The notes under the pieces were generated by a model. It was not told the origin of the DNA. It searched no databases and saw only the letters and a program-made list of their open reading frames with translations. Below, piece by piece: positions 1-11,704 of a stretch of DNA of 50,000 bases. The stretch covers positions 1,177,288-1,227,287 of the forward strand of contig CAJNDS010002190.1 in assembly GCA_905221605.1 (NCBI GenBank), given 5' to 3'. Each line of letters starts with the position of its first letter. Positions within the stretch are counted from its first letter, which is position 1. This DNA is from Symbiodinium natans (taxonomy: Eukaryota > Sar > Dinophyceae > Suessiales > Symbiodiniaceae). A program made the position numbers and the translations under genes.

Positions 1-80
1 TATGGGGTTTTGAGCTTCAGGGCTTCTAGGTCATTCCCACAGCGCCCCTATAAACTTCTTCTTTTGCCGACGAAAAAAAC

Positions 81-180
81 CCTGGTTCTTAGTGGGGAAT
101 GAGGGAATGAGGTACCCTATACAATCCCTTAGAGGGTATATATAGGGCCCTAATTCCCTCATTCTCTACTAAGAACCAGG
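81..180. mobile_element. Hairpin MITE-like element
   Basis: A 100-bp unit with 28-bp inverted ends starting CCTGGTTCTTAGT; the arms differ at 2 of 28 positions. No protein. Another short hairpin with GCATGGGCTATTAG ends is at 15,146-15,229, one with AAGGATCCATGTA ends at 26,940-27,031, and one with TGTACACTTTC arms at 4,853-4,928. Confidence 0.7.
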
Positions 181-2438
181 TGGAAAAGGTAGGTTCTGGG
201 TTCTTAAGGATAGCTTAGGGTACCAGAAAGCGCAGAATCCATGTCAACCGCAAGGTTGTAAGACACACTGCCAGAAGGTTCATGGGTCTTGCTTGGCGTA
301 ACAAAAGGTTTGTCTACAGGGTACCCTACGTCGAACTCGTCTTCCACCGATCCCGAACATTTACCCCTCAACCTAAACCTACCCCTAAACCCTAAACCCT
401 AAACCCTAAACCTTAAGTCTGACATACGAACCATGAACAGCGGATGCCCCTAACCGTAAACCCCAAACTGTCACCGAGGACCCCCACGATCCTCTAACAG
501 CGTAGGCGGCAGGACTTACAACTTGAGAGTTTTGTAGGAATTTACTGGGTCTTTGTTGAGAATCATGTTTTATGAATACTTAATCAGAATTCGGAACGAA
601 AATGATTTTTAATAGTACCCCAACGATGGTGCAGCTTAGGGGAATCAGGTGTGCCCCTCCATAAATTGTCTAGAGCACCTGGTTGCCTTGGTAGCCCAGT
701 GGTACCTTTTACCCGTTTGTTGGTTCAATTTTCCTTTCGAAAGTAACCCAATCAAAGAAAGCGTACCCTGATTATCATGTGGGGTTTACGAAAACAGGGG
801 ACCCCAACATAGTCCCACAATAGTAGAGTTTTATTAGAGTAAGGACTCCAGGAAACCCCCATGCATATGGTTATTGGCGTACCAAGAGTTCCTTCTGACG
901 GATCCAAGCCTTCGGTTCAGGTCTGCGTGTGTAGAAACAAGCCAAAGCCCTGGGGTCCTTGCGCTGCAACAGCCCAAAGTCGGGTTTAGGGCCTATAGGG
1001 GTATATGGGGCACAGAAGGGGGCCTAGGGTTTACGTGGCTTTTATGCCTCAAAGTAGGTAGCTCGTTACAGAAGTCTGTATACTTGGAGTCCTGAGAAGA
1101 GGTCTTAAAACCCCAACACCCTAAACCTGAACCCTGAACCCTAAACCCTAAACCCTGCCTGAGCCCCAATATCCTCAACTGCACAGGTGCGCTGCCTGGC
1201 AACTTTTTTCCCAGCATCAGAATCAGAAGCCTGGCTGTCGCGTAGCTCGCCGGCGGCTGCTGCGCACTCAGTTTCAGAAATACTCAAATACCTGTTAATT
1301 TTCACACAGTTCTCAGAACACAAATGCAATATTGTATGGCAAAGATATGGTAAAGACATCGCAAGCTTCTTGTTGCAGAATATTGCAGAGGTAACAGAAC
1401 GTAATGGAAAATTGTATGGTAAAGACCGGGTTTCTAAGATTGCGCGGGCAGCCCTTTTGCCCCCTCCCCTCCCCCCTCTCACAAAGAAATGCAGCGTTGC
1501 TTTCATCAGTCCCACCCCCCTCTCTCCCCTTGCCCACCCTGGTGTTTTCTGGGCGGAGCGCTAGATTCAAAGGGCTGGTTTGGCTCAAAGGTAACCCTAT
1601 ACCCTAAACCCTAAACTTGTTGGGTTGAAGAAGGGTTGAGGGCTATGTAACCGCAGCTCACCCTAAACCCCAAACCCTAAACCCTAAACCCTGACCCTAA
1701 ACCCTAAACCCTAAACCCTGGACCGATCTGGCGGTCTACTTGTATATAGCTTTCTGCTAAGAGGCCGATGTCTTGCCTGTGCTTCGATACGGGTACTTCT
1801 GCATTTGGGCCCCTTCTAGGGTTTAGGGGGCTTGGGGTTTAGGGTTTAGGGTTTAGGGTTTAGGGTTTAGGGTTTAGGGTTTAGGGTTTGTAGTACCCTT
1901 ATTCCCTTTTTTTGGGGGGGTGTAGGTTCCCTTATGAACCCCTTTAAGCAAAAAAGGGCACCCTTTTTAAGCCTTGGTTACTGGGCAGCCTAGCCTTTGT
2001 CTATGTCTTTGCAGCACACACGTCCTCTATATATAGTACGTCAAACTCGGAAGGAAACCTAGTTTGGTTTCACCCTGAACCCCTAAACCCCAAACCCTAA
2101 ACCCTGAACCCTGATTCCGAAACCCTAAACCCTAAATCCTACACCCTAAACCCTAAACCCTAAACCCTAAACCCTGAAACCCTAAACCCTAAACCCTAAA
2201 CCCTAAACCCTAAACCCTAAACCCTAAACCCTAAACCTAGCCCTCAAGGCCGATGTTCTCAGCTCGGGGCTACGAGATGCCAGTGCTTTCACGGAGGTGT
2301 TTTTTTTTTGTAAAAGTCTGGGCGGCCCCAGGGTGGGTTTCGGGTTTAGGGTTTAGGGTTTAGGGTTTAGGGTTTAGGGTTTCACGGAGTTTTTGTTTTT
2401 TAAAAGTCCGGGCGGCCTACGGTGAGTTTAGGGGAGTT

Positions 2439-2552
2439 TACTTTGTAGTGCTTTACTGTAACTTTAGGTCCTTTGCCTTTTGGGGTTTATTGGGTTTCTT
2501 AGTATGGCAGCTAAAATATTAATTTTTAGCTACCCTTCTGAGTGCAGCCAAG
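2439..2552. repeat. Family-D dispersed repeat, copy 1
   Basis: Starts TACTTTGTAGTGC and ends TTCTGAGTGCAGCC, with GTTTATTGGGTTTCTTA in the middle. Copy 2 is at 8,916-9,030 and copy 3 at 18,850-18,983. Copy 3 carries telomeric units in place of the bases between AATTT and CCCTTCTGAG. No clear terminal inverted repeat. Confidence 0.7.
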
Positions 2553-3427
2553 TTTAGGTTCAGGGCAAATGGTAAAGGGTATAGGGTGTAGGCTTTAGGG
2601 TTTAGGGATTGGTGTTCATGGCTTGACTGGGGTTTGGGACTTATAGAATTCGGGGGTTTTGGGGTTTCAGTGTTGAATGGATTCTCGGGTTGATCGGTAG
2701 TTGTATAACACAGTGCCTTATCCCTAAACCCAAACCGCCCAAACCCTAAACCCTAAACCCTAAACCCTAAACCCTAACCCTATAAACCCTAAACCCTAAA
2801 CCCTAAACCCTAAACCCTGCATTGTCGCAGCCAGCTGCGGCTTTATCAATAAACCCAAAACCCTAATTATACGAACCTCTGGAACGTTTACTGGCGCTAT
2901 GAGAGAATTCGAAGGCTTCATGCCCGGCTAAGTCCAACCACAGACACCCTAAACCCTAAACCCTTAACCCTAAACCCCTTAATTCATATCAGAACCTATT
3001 TACTCCGAAGCAGAGGCCACCAGGGCCCGTCCAGACGTGCTGCAGGAAGGGTAGCGCAACGAAATTCGGCCTGGCCATGACATCCAGGGATGCGGTTTCG
3101 AGTTCAGGGTTTAGGGCTTAGGGCTCTTGTAGGCTTCGGGTTCAGGGTCTAGGGCTTAGGGTGTTTGATGTTTTGCAGGGTTGATAGTGGAGAGCTCAAA
3201 GAGATCTCAGCTTCGGCTGCTTAGTTACTGCTTAGTTACTGGCACTTGCATAGCCATGTGTAAACCCGAAGATCAAGTACTGTATAAGCCATAAAGCCTG
3301 TATAAACCCTAAACCTTCTATTTGAGCCTTAAATCAGCCGTAGGATCCGTTTGCAAACCTGCCTGTAGAAAAAAAACCTGCACCTTAAGCCCTAAGCCCT
3401 AAGCCCTAAATCCCTTCATCTCGCAGG

Positions 3428-3632
3428 GTTCCTGGGCGCCCAATCTTCAAGGGCTCTTGTACAGGGTGGGGCCCCCTAGTTATAAGTAGAGTTATAAGGG
3501 CCCTAAATTGGGTTATAAGGACCCTAATTTAGGTTATAAGTCCCTTAACTACAGTTAGTATAGTAAGGGGGCCCCACCCTGTAGAAGATGGCTTCACGTT
3601 GAGAAGGCGGTCGTCAGCTGCAAGCAAAGCCC
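3428..3632 (+). CDS. Exon-like island containing a MITE that can be removed as a GT-AG intron
   Basis: After catctcgcag, bases before and after the MITE (3,459-3,584) read GSWAPNLQGLLRW then LHVEKAVVSCKQSP when spliced, ending at donor GTAAGA. The element lies between TA duplications, giving GTA...TAG edges. Alternatively the MITE sits in an older intron. Family unknown. Confidence 0.38.
3462..3581. mobile_element. Family-C MITE, TA-flanked
   Basis: Same 120-bp element as at 14,085-14,204, in the opposite orientation and apparently identical. The flanks are G-TA and TA-G, so it forms an intron-like GTA...TAG unit in an exon-like island. Confidence 0.85.
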
Positions 3633-4000
3633 AGTAAGAACTTGCAAGTCGATTCCCCTTACCACACGAAGGATGGTACCAAACCCTAAACCCTAAACCC
3701 TAAACCCTAAACCCTAAACCCTAAACCCTAAACCCTAAACCCTAAACCCTAAACCCTAAACCCTAAACCCTAAACCCTAAACCCTAAACGGGCCTTATGA
3801 CTCTGCTTATTACTCGAGGGGCACAGCGCAAGCAGAAGGGAGTCTAAGAGCAAGCCAACTTCAGGGTTTGGGATTCAGGTTTTCGGGTCTAGGGTTTCGG
3901 GTTCAGGGTTTAGGGTTTAGGGTTTGGGATTTGGGTTTAGGGTTTTAGGGTTTAGGGTTGAGGGCTGTTGTTCATGATGAGTTTGTCAACCTGGGTGCAG

Positions 4001-4121
4001 CCACCGCGCAGCCAGAATCCTCTTGCTCTGACACCTGGAAGCCTGAAAGTGCGCGCATGACATCGACAGTGTCGTCCATAAACTCGGCCCTTAACCTCGG
4101 AGAGGCAGACTTCTTACTAAG
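4001..4121 (+). CDS. Exon-like island with consensus GTAATG donor
   Basis: After cctgggtgcag it reads TAQPESSCSDTWKPES then ARMTSTVSSINSALN then LGEADFLL, ending at GTAATG. A downstream island at about 4,209-4,338 (RPISKREAVIVQQFYR then PIDRRRVLGRYQAQ) continues in phase after an 87-base intron ending in tctttaacag. All three frames are open in that second island. Confidence 0.45.
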
Positions 4122-5354
4122 GTAATGAGTTTGAAAAATCACAACTTCTCACTGTCGGGTGAAAAAGCCGGAGCTGTAAGAGGAGAGTTAAACAGAGGTC
4201 TTTAACAGCCAGTGGGTGCGCAGGATACGACCTATCTCGAAGCGAGAGGCTGTCATCGTACAGCAGTTCTACAGGCCCATCGACCGACGACGAGTTCTCG
4301 GAAGATACCAAGCTCAAAGGAGCTTGTGCGGCTGTCCGTGGGGTGTACACTTGGTAGCCCAGTGGCACGCAATTTGCCTTTTTCTTCCCTAAACCCTAAA
4401 CCCTAAACCCTAAACCCTAAACCCTCAACTCCAAAAAGGGGCACCCTTGTTTGAATACGGTTGCTGGGCGACCAAGTACAGGAAGCTTCGGTTTCTTGCC
4501 CCCTTTAAGCCTGGATTGCACCCAGACTCTCGCGGCTTCCAGAGACTCCTGTAGATTCTGTGTCTGTCTTCGAAGATCTGCAGGCTCATGCGGTTTAGGG
4601 TTTAGGGTTTAGGGTTTACGGTTTAGGGTTTAGGGCGGTTCACTCACCAAAAACCCAAAACCCAAAACCCAAAGCCCAAAACCCGCAAACACAAACCCTA
4701 AGCCAGGCCCAAACCCGAAACCCTGACCCAGATTTGCTCGAGTCAAGCCCTCTCGAAACCTCGAAACCTTGCGTTTCCATCTAAGCATCCTAGATAGGCC
4801 CTTAGCATGTGCAATCTTTTCCTTTCTTTTGTGTTGAAGAGGGTGATATTCGGAGCTTAGGAGCTGAATGAGTACACTTTTCCAGAATCCCTGTGAAAGT
4901 GTACGCTTATTTGGGGCTTATGAGCTCCGCAACTAAGGGAGCATGTCGCAGAGGTTTAAGGGCCATGCTCGGAACAGCAGCTCTCTCTCCCAAGCTTCAG
5001 GCCCCACCCCCTGCCCCCCCTCTCCCCCAAAAACCCCGTTATACCAGCCTTATACCCCTATAAGCCCCTATCCCCCCCCCCTACCCCCTATGACCCCCCC
5101 CCCCCCCCCCTTATGCCCCCATGATAACCCCCACATTTTCGGGGTGGAGGGTTTGGGTTTTCGAGTTGCCAACTGAGAGCCTTGTGGGGTGTCGGGTTGA
5201 GGGTTTAGGCTTTGGGGCCTAAACGCCCTCGGACGTTAGCACGTGTTCATGGCCTTCTCCCAGAACATACACGCTACATATTGCACTTGGTAAATACGAA
5301 AAGCCCTATAACCTAAACCCAAAAACCCCAGATGACCAGAGACGTGTCAGCACC

Positions 5355-5600
5355 CTCATCCCTAAACCCCTAAACCCCTAAACCCTTAAACCCCTAAACC
5401 CCTAAGCCCCTAAACCCCTAAACCCCTAGACCCCCTAAACCCCTAAACCCCCTAAACCCCTAAACCCCTAAACCCCCTAAACCCCTAAACCCCTAAGCCC
5501 CTAAACCCCTAAACCCCTAAACCCCTAAACCCCAAAACCCCTAAGCCCCTAAACCCCTAAACCCCTAAACCCCTAAACCCTAAACCCCGAAACCCTAGAA
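5355..5600. repeat. Octamer CCCCTAAA variant array
   Basis: About 28 units, mainly CCCCTAAA (8 bp) rather than CCCTAAA, with a few CCCCCTAAA and CCCCTAAG units. Related variant tracts: CCCTCAA at 33,595-33,672, CCCTACAA/CCCTATAA at 25,320-25,490, and CCCTAAG units at 29,918-29,950. Confidence 0.9.
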
Positions 5601-6180
5601 CCCTCGACCCCTAACCCTAAACCATCCTAAACCCCCCCAAGCCCCAAGACTGCCAGGGACTTGTCAGCATCCAAAGGGTAAACCCTAAACCCCTAAGCCC
5701 TAAGCCCTAAACCTTAAACCGTAACCCTGACCCCTAAACCCTTAACCCCAAGAGGTGCACCCAAAGGGCTTGTAAGATCCTGGTGCCCGAGCAACTCATG
5801 ACCCAAGGATCACCCTGAGGAAGCCCAAGGAAGTTGCGGGTTTTAAGGGTTTAGGGTTTGGGGTTTAGGGTTTAAGGTTTAGGGTTTAGGGTTTAGGGCT
5901 CATGGCACCACATCCGCATGCGCCAGAAGGTCTTTTTAAGCTCGTCTGTTGCTGACCGCCTTTGGCTTTTCTTCAGGTGCCAGGAGAAGCGCTTCTGTCG
6001 CAGTCAAGATGGAGCCTGAACCCTAAATCCTTAGCACCATCGCAGAACCCTCAACACCCACTTTAAACCCTAAACCTCAAACCCTAAACCCTACCCGAAA
6101 ACCCCAAACCCGAAACCCCAAAGCCTAATTATCCTTCCCCCCCCCCCCCCCCCCCCCCCCGGCTTCGGCCGCACTTCAAC

Positions 6181-6452
6181 GCAGCAAACTTGGAGGGGGG
6201 CCGGCCTGGAGAACAGCCCTGGGCTGCCCAGTAGTGCCCTTATTCCCTTTTTTTTTTGGGGGGGGGGGGGGGGTTTAGGTTCCCTTAAAAGCCCCTTTAA
6301 GCAAAAAAGGGCACCCTTAATTTGAGCCTTGGTTACGGGGGCCGCCCTGGAGAACAGCCTCAGGGAAAGTCCCTAAACCCGAAGCCCTAAACCCTAAACC
6401 CTAAACCGTAGCAAACTTGGGGGGGCCGCCCTGGAGAACAGCCTCAGGGAAA
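6181..6452. repeat. Three copies of an exon-like segment separated by a MITE and a telomeric tract
   Basis: GGAGAACAGCC with GGCCGCCCT occurs near 6,198, 6,340 and 6,427. The first two flank a family-A MITE; the second and third flank CCCTAAA repeats. The third copy continues into an open frame (GKFVEKALEMSTPRCRD) that ends at CAG|GTTTAGGG, so a real exon (about 6,453-6,509) may be involved. Confidence 0.6.
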
Positions 6453-9400
6453 TTTGTTGAGAAGGCCCTGGAGATGTCCACGCCGCGATGCCGCGACCGA
6501 CGACCCAGGTTTAGGGTTTAGGGTTTAGGGTTTAGGGTTTGGGGTTTAGGGTTTAGGGTTTAGGGTTTGGCGTTTAGGGTTTAGGGTTTAGGTTTTAGGG
6601 TTTGTTTAGGGCGGTTTAGGGCTTAGGGGTTTAGGGCATTTAGGGTTTAGGGCTGGAAGTGGGGCTTGAAATTTCTTAGTAAAGTATGGTGTCCGTGGAA
6701 ACTTCGAAGCATACAATGCCCTTCAAGCAAAGCCTATGTCCTGAGACCACATGTGCCCCAAGTCCCAGGACAAGGATCAGTTCGGGTTGCTGTCTAGGGG
6801 AGCGTTTGGGGTAACGGTTTGGGGTTAAGGGCTAGGACTCAGAGAACCTTTTTCCCTTTTTGTTTCGTACAGAGTTGGGTCGACATCTTGCAATTGTCGG
6901 CAGGTCCTGCTTCAGAGTTTAGGGTCTAAAGCGTCTGGGGCCCCAAACGATGTCATAGTTCTTGGATTCTGGGATAAACACACTCCTTTCTTTGTGAGGT
7001 TCAGCTGTCAACCCTGGCAAGCAAGCCCTAAACCTTAGACCCTAGACCATAAACCTAGACCCTAAACCCTAGGCTAGTGAAGAACCTAGACAACTTTCTC
7101 GACATGGCGCTATGGGCGTTCCTGGTATTGCGCTTGCTACACCCTTGAGACCCTAGGTTTAGGGTCTGCGGTTCAGGGCTTTAAGTCTTGAAATCCCTAA
7201 ACCCTAAACCCTAAACCCTAAACCCTAAACCCTAAACCCTAAACCCTTGAACTGCATGGTTGAACCCCAAAACCCCAGCACCCCGGAAGAAAGGCTCTTT
7301 TGAACAGATGGCCCAATGTCTCCTAAACCCTGTAGCCCTAAACCCTAAACCCTAAACCCTGTAGCCCTAAACCCTAAACCCTAAGCCCTAAGCCCTAAAC
7401 CCTAAACCCCAAGCCCTAAGCCCCAAGCGTGGTCTTCCAGGGCGCTCTTTTTAAGTTTCAGCCGCGGTGCTGAGACACGCCATCTCTTTGCGCTAGCTTG
7501 ACGCAAACAAGTTTGGGGTTTGGGGTTTAGGGTTTAGGGCTTAGGGTTTAGGGGATTCGGGGTTTCGGGTTCAGGGTTTATGGGGGTTTAGGGGACGATG
7601 AATCTTGCAAGGTGCAGTAGGAGTCAGGACATTGGGGGACAACCCTAAAAGCCCTAAATGCCCTAAACGCCCTCAACCCTAAACCCTAAACCCTAAACCC
7701 TAAACCCTAAACCCTAAACCCTAAACCCTAAACCCTGACTGTGTGGGCAAGGCGAGGCAAGCCTAGCCACGACCCAAGAATATCAATGCGACACCCTTCA
7801 CATGGGGTTTCTCACAATTAGTGGGCCTCCTTTTTTTGGGTGGGGGGCGGGGGGGGGGTTCCCATAGTTAGGGTTTAGGGTTTGGAGTTTGGGGTTTATG
7901 CTTTTGGGTTTAGTGTTTAGGGTTATGACACCGATATTTTTGGAACTTGCCCAAATCCCTAGGGCGCCCATGAGTATGCCCCTCTTTTCTAGCCCTCAAG
8001 AGCCTGACTAAGCAAAGCCCCGGGTTTAGGGTTTAGGGCTTCGGGTGTAGGGCTTCGGGCTTAAGGCTTAGGGTTTAGGGTTTGGGGTTTTGGGCACAGC
8101 TTCGAGCCCCCCCCCCCCCCCCCCAACCCGACCTCAAAACCCTGTACCCCTCCCAGCCATCCCCTGAACCCGGGTTTCCCTACTCCCCCCCTAGGCGCCC
8201 CCCTTAAAAAACCTTAGTTGGGCTAATTAGCCCTAAATAGCCTTAATTATGGGCCCTAAACCCTAAACCCTAAACCCTAAACCCTGCAAAACCTGGGAGG
8301 GGTAGTATAGAGGGGGTAGTCGGGGAACCGTTCCTTCTTCTCCTGCCCGCTGGGATGCGGCTTCATTCTGAAAATCGAAGATTACCCACACCCGAAGCCC
8401 CAGAAGCCCCGAACCCCAAACCCCGAAACCCTGTAAGCCCCGAACGCTAAACCCTAAACCCTGAACCCTAACCCCTGTAGCCCGAAACCCTAAACCCTAA
8501 AACGTAAACCCTGAACCCTGAACCCTACACCCCAAACCCTAAACCTTAAACCCTAAACCCTAAACCCTACACCCTACCTGGAAGCCAACCCGCTGCACTT
8601 TGGCTCGCTCCAAAGCTGTGTTCAGCTCTTGGAATGGCCTGAAGGCGCACCTGAAGCTTGTTTGGGGTTTAGGGTTTAGGGTTTAGGGTTTAGGGTTTAG
8701 GGTTTAGGGTTTAGGGTTTAGGGTTTAGGTTTAGGCGGGTTTAGGACTGCAGGGTTTAGGGCTTAGTGTTTTGGGTCTTTGTAGGTTTAGAGGTCTAGCA
8801 TGCCTAAACCCTAACCGACTGGAAGCAATCGAAATTGCAGTTTTAGGACTTCTCTTGTTTTGTGCTTGGGTCTTTGGGGCTTTGTGGCTTTGGGGCTATC
8901 GAGCTTTGGACTCCATACTTTGTAGTGCTTTACTGTAACTTTAGATCCTTAGCCTTTTTGGGTTTATTGGGTTTCTTAATATGGCAGCTAAAAATTTAAT
9001 TTTAGCTACCCTTCTGAGTGCAGCCAAGTATAGGATTTGGAGGGTAATTGGCGTCCCCAAGCGAGCCCTCTCAGGCGCCATCGCCTCTGCAAAGCATGGC
9101 GCAGACTCCAGGCAACGGCTGACACGTGACACGGACCAATTTTTGTTTACCGAGATTTACTTATATTATTTACTTATATTATGTACTTATATTATTTAAA
9201 TATATTATTTACTTGTATTTCACAGCTTGCTTGTTCTGACATCTTGCTTCAAGTTTTTCATTCTGAAACATGGATGGAAGTTGCTGTTTTTCAATCTATC
9301 TGTGGTGCTATCTATCGGAATCTAAATGAACGGCAGCATCAATAGCAAATGCCTTTCGGACAACTCACTACTACTATTGCTTTGATCGTCTCTTTTCGCC

Positions 9401-9782
9401 TCTACCCCCTATGGCTCCAAGTATATGTATATATATATATATATGCAATACCTACATTGGGGTCTAAAGTCTGTACATGTTTCCTACTTTGGGCTATTTG
9501 GAGTATATAAGGGGTCCCTAAGAGGGTCGCACTCTTCAATCAATAAAAGGCAAAATCGTCTTCGGAGACCCCCCCCCCCCCCTGAAAGGGAAGTACCTTC
9601 AATAAGGCCTTAATGTAGAGGGCGGGGGGGGGGGGGGCGGTCCCAGGCGGAAACGACCCCATAATGTTGCGGGCTTACGCGGGCAGTGGGTGCCTTTCAA
9701 GGGTGGGTTCGCAAAGGCAGGGGCTCTGCGAGCCCCCGGCCTTTTTGCCTGAGGGAAGAACAACAAGACGCCTCTTGTTAGG

Positions 9783-9842
9783 GGGGTTTAGGGTTTAGGG
9801 TTTAGGGTTTAAACCCTAAACCCTAAACCCTAAACCCTAAAC
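9783..9842. repeat. Head-to-head telomeric repeat junction
   Basis: A short (TTTAGGG)n tract runs directly into (CCCTAAA)n through the palindrome GGGTTTAAACCC, with no other sequence between. This arrangement is expected of fused chromosome ends or of an inverted insertion. Confidence 0.9.
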
Positions 9843-9850
9843 ACCGACTG

Positions 9851-9945
9851 ATGGAGGCTTGGCCTTTCTGGCCCCACGCCTGCCGCCTGCGGGCCTCGCA
9901 GACGGACATGTGCCGGCCGGGGCGACCCAAGAGTTTGGAATTCAC
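9851..9945 (+). CDS. Exon-like island starting with ATG
   Basis: Reads MEAWPFWPHACRLRASQ then TDMCRPGRPKSLEF with high GC3, ending at GTTAGGG. It begins ten bases after an inverted telomeric-repeat junction. Could be a first exon; an internal AG at 9,901 would give a shorter version. Confidence 0.4.
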
Positions 9946-10120
9946 GTTAGGGTTTAGGGTTTAGGGTTTTCAGGGTTTTTTGGGTTTTCAGGGTTTAGGG
10001 TTTGGGGTTTAGGGTTTGGGGTTTGGGGTTTGGGGGGTAGGGGTTAGACCTGAGGATTCAGGATTTACGGCATTTAGGGTTCATTTGAGTTTGTGGAGTC
10101 TTTGGGGTTGCGGCGTTCAG

Positions 10121-10184
10121 GTTGAGGGGTTTGAGGCTGAGTGCTTCCGGGCTTCATGGCGTGGACCGCCTTGTGGGGAGAATG
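10121..10184 (+). CDS. Exon-like island
   Basis: After gcggcgttcag it reads VEGFEAECFRASWRG then PPCGEN, ending at donor GTGAAG. It lies between TTTAGGG-like tracts on both sides. Confidence 0.38.
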
Positions 10185-10296
10185 GTGAAGGCTTTGTGTT
10201 TAGGGTTTAGGGTTTAGGGTTTAGAGAAGGGCAAGAAGATTACATCAATGAGGTAGATGGCATGCAGACTTTAAGCTTCTAGCAGCAAAGGACCGA

Positions 10297-10572
10297 AGAA
10301 TGTTCGTCACCCGCCTCATCGGCGAAGCCTGGGAACGATACATACAAGATCAACGCCATCAACGTCGTCACTGTGCTGAGTGCAGCGGACTCCACATCCG
10401 ACTCGACGGCATTGGGGACGAGCTCATAACGGCAGAGAGCTGCCCAACCTTTGCAGTCCAGGCCTGCGAGCAATGGGATGGCCTTGTTGAAAGCCTGGAA
10501 AGCTCATGGAAGACGGCTGCACCCGTTGAGCCACCGTCGCCTTCTTCCTCATCATCCGGCTCGTCTTGGGAT
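10297..10572 (+). pseudogene. Fragment of a DDE-type (pogo/Tigger-like) transposase, tentative
   Basis: The frame from 10,300 reads MFVTRLIGEAWERYI and, further on, GLHIRLDGIGDELI and PTFAV. The spacing of an R..GEAW block and a G..I..DG..DE.I block resembles the C-terminal part of DDE superfamily transposases abundant in dinoflagellates. No catalytic aspartates lie in this fragment. TTTAGGG tracts bound it on both sides. A chance ORF cannot be excluded. Confidence 0.35.
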
Positions 10573-11673
10573 TTAGGGTTTAGGGTTTAGGATTTAGGGT
10601 TTAGGGTTTAGGGTTCAGGGTTCAGGATTTGGGGTTCAGGGCTTAGGGGTTAGGGGTCAGGGGCATTTTGGGGTTTGCTCTAGTGTGCGGCCGAGGGGTG
10701 GCTTTCCTTAAACCCCAAGCCCTAGACCCTAAGCCTCAAACTCAAAACCCTAAGCCCGAAACCCTAAACCCTAAACCCTAAACCCTAAACCCTACACGGG
10801 CGGCTGGGTGAGACGGGGCAGCTGGCATTCGGTGCTTTGGGCTGTTCAGGTTTAGGGTTTGGGATTTAGGGTTTCATGCCATTGAAAGCAGGGGACTTGG
10901 GTTTTTCATTGAGGAGCTTTGGGGTGTTGAAGCGGTTTAGGGTTTAGGGTGTTCACGTTTCAGTCACAGTGGTCCGTGTCCCCCTCCAAGCGCCTGATCT
11001 CGAAAGCCGATTTGAAATGTTCCTGCGCAGTGGCAAGATTCCACTTAAGGCCAAAGCGCAGCTTGCCTTAGCGACCGTTTTTCAGAAGTTTCTCACGCAA
11101 CCCACTCCAATCGCAAACTCACCCACTCCCCCGACTTTTTGTTGCTATGGGCCTTCAAGCAAAAACCCTAAACCCTAAGTCCTAAAGCGCAAGCGGCAAG
11201 CCCCTTGTTCTTTGAGTGCAGCAGTGATACCAGGCGTCGACCCAGGCGCAGCGAAATGCCAGGGCGGAGTTGGCTTGGGGTTAGGATTTCGACTGTAGGG
11301 CTGGGGGGTAGGCGTTGCTTTGGCTTCGAAAGGCTTACAGCTTCTCCGCGTAGGGAGTCCGGAGTCCGGTTTTGGTTGGGGGAAAAGGGTTCTGGGGAAA
11401 GGACGGGGCAGGAGGGGGGAGGGGGTGGGGGGGCGGGGCTGCCCTAAACCCTAAACCCTAAACCCTAAACCCTAAACCCTAAACCCTAAACCCTGTGTAA
11501 TTCTCGAGAGGCTTTGTGCTGGGGAGCTGAAGGGCTGAAGAAGTGGGGACAGCAGATCCTTCGCATCCTGAGCTTCCCAAAGCCTGAAGCCCCTAAACCT
11601 TACATGCATAAATTTGCCTGTGCAATTGAAACGTGTGCTAATACATGTGCATGTTTGTCTGTTTACATTCATG

Positions 11674-11704
<31 letters not shown>

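Larger units (their letters stand above)
1..3420. other. Left region: telomeric tracts and unassigned sequence
   Basis: Apart from MITEs and telomeric tracts I see only weak islands: an ORF at 1,187-1,564 with an internal TTGTATGG(C/T)AAAGA repeat, and 2,243-2,289 (KADVLSSGLRDASAFTE before GTGTTT). A 50-bp segment starting TTCACGGAG is repeated on either side of the TTTAGGG tract at 2,341-2,382. 541-1,090 holds no feature I can support. Confidence 0.5.
5100..10100. other. Repeat-dominated region with few exon candidates
   Basis: Telomeric and telomere-like tracts, family-A and family-D repeats, and poly-C/poly-G runs fill most of this stretch. Weak exon-like islands: 7,993-8,023 (after cccctcttttctag, LKSLTKQSP, donor GTTTAGG), about 8,583-8,660 (NPLHFGSLQSCVQL) and 9,040-9,115 (open in several frames). 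An AT-rich unique stretch at 9,140-9,420 shows no gene. Confidence 0.5.

Noticed and set aside
1187-1607. ORFs on both strands at 1.2-1.6 kb as genes
   Set aside because: Overlapping frames in both directions, an internal short repeat and no recognisable domain.
9490-9520. TATA-box promoter at GGAGTATATAAGG
   Set aside because: Dinoflagellates generally lack TATA promoters and no gene start follows.
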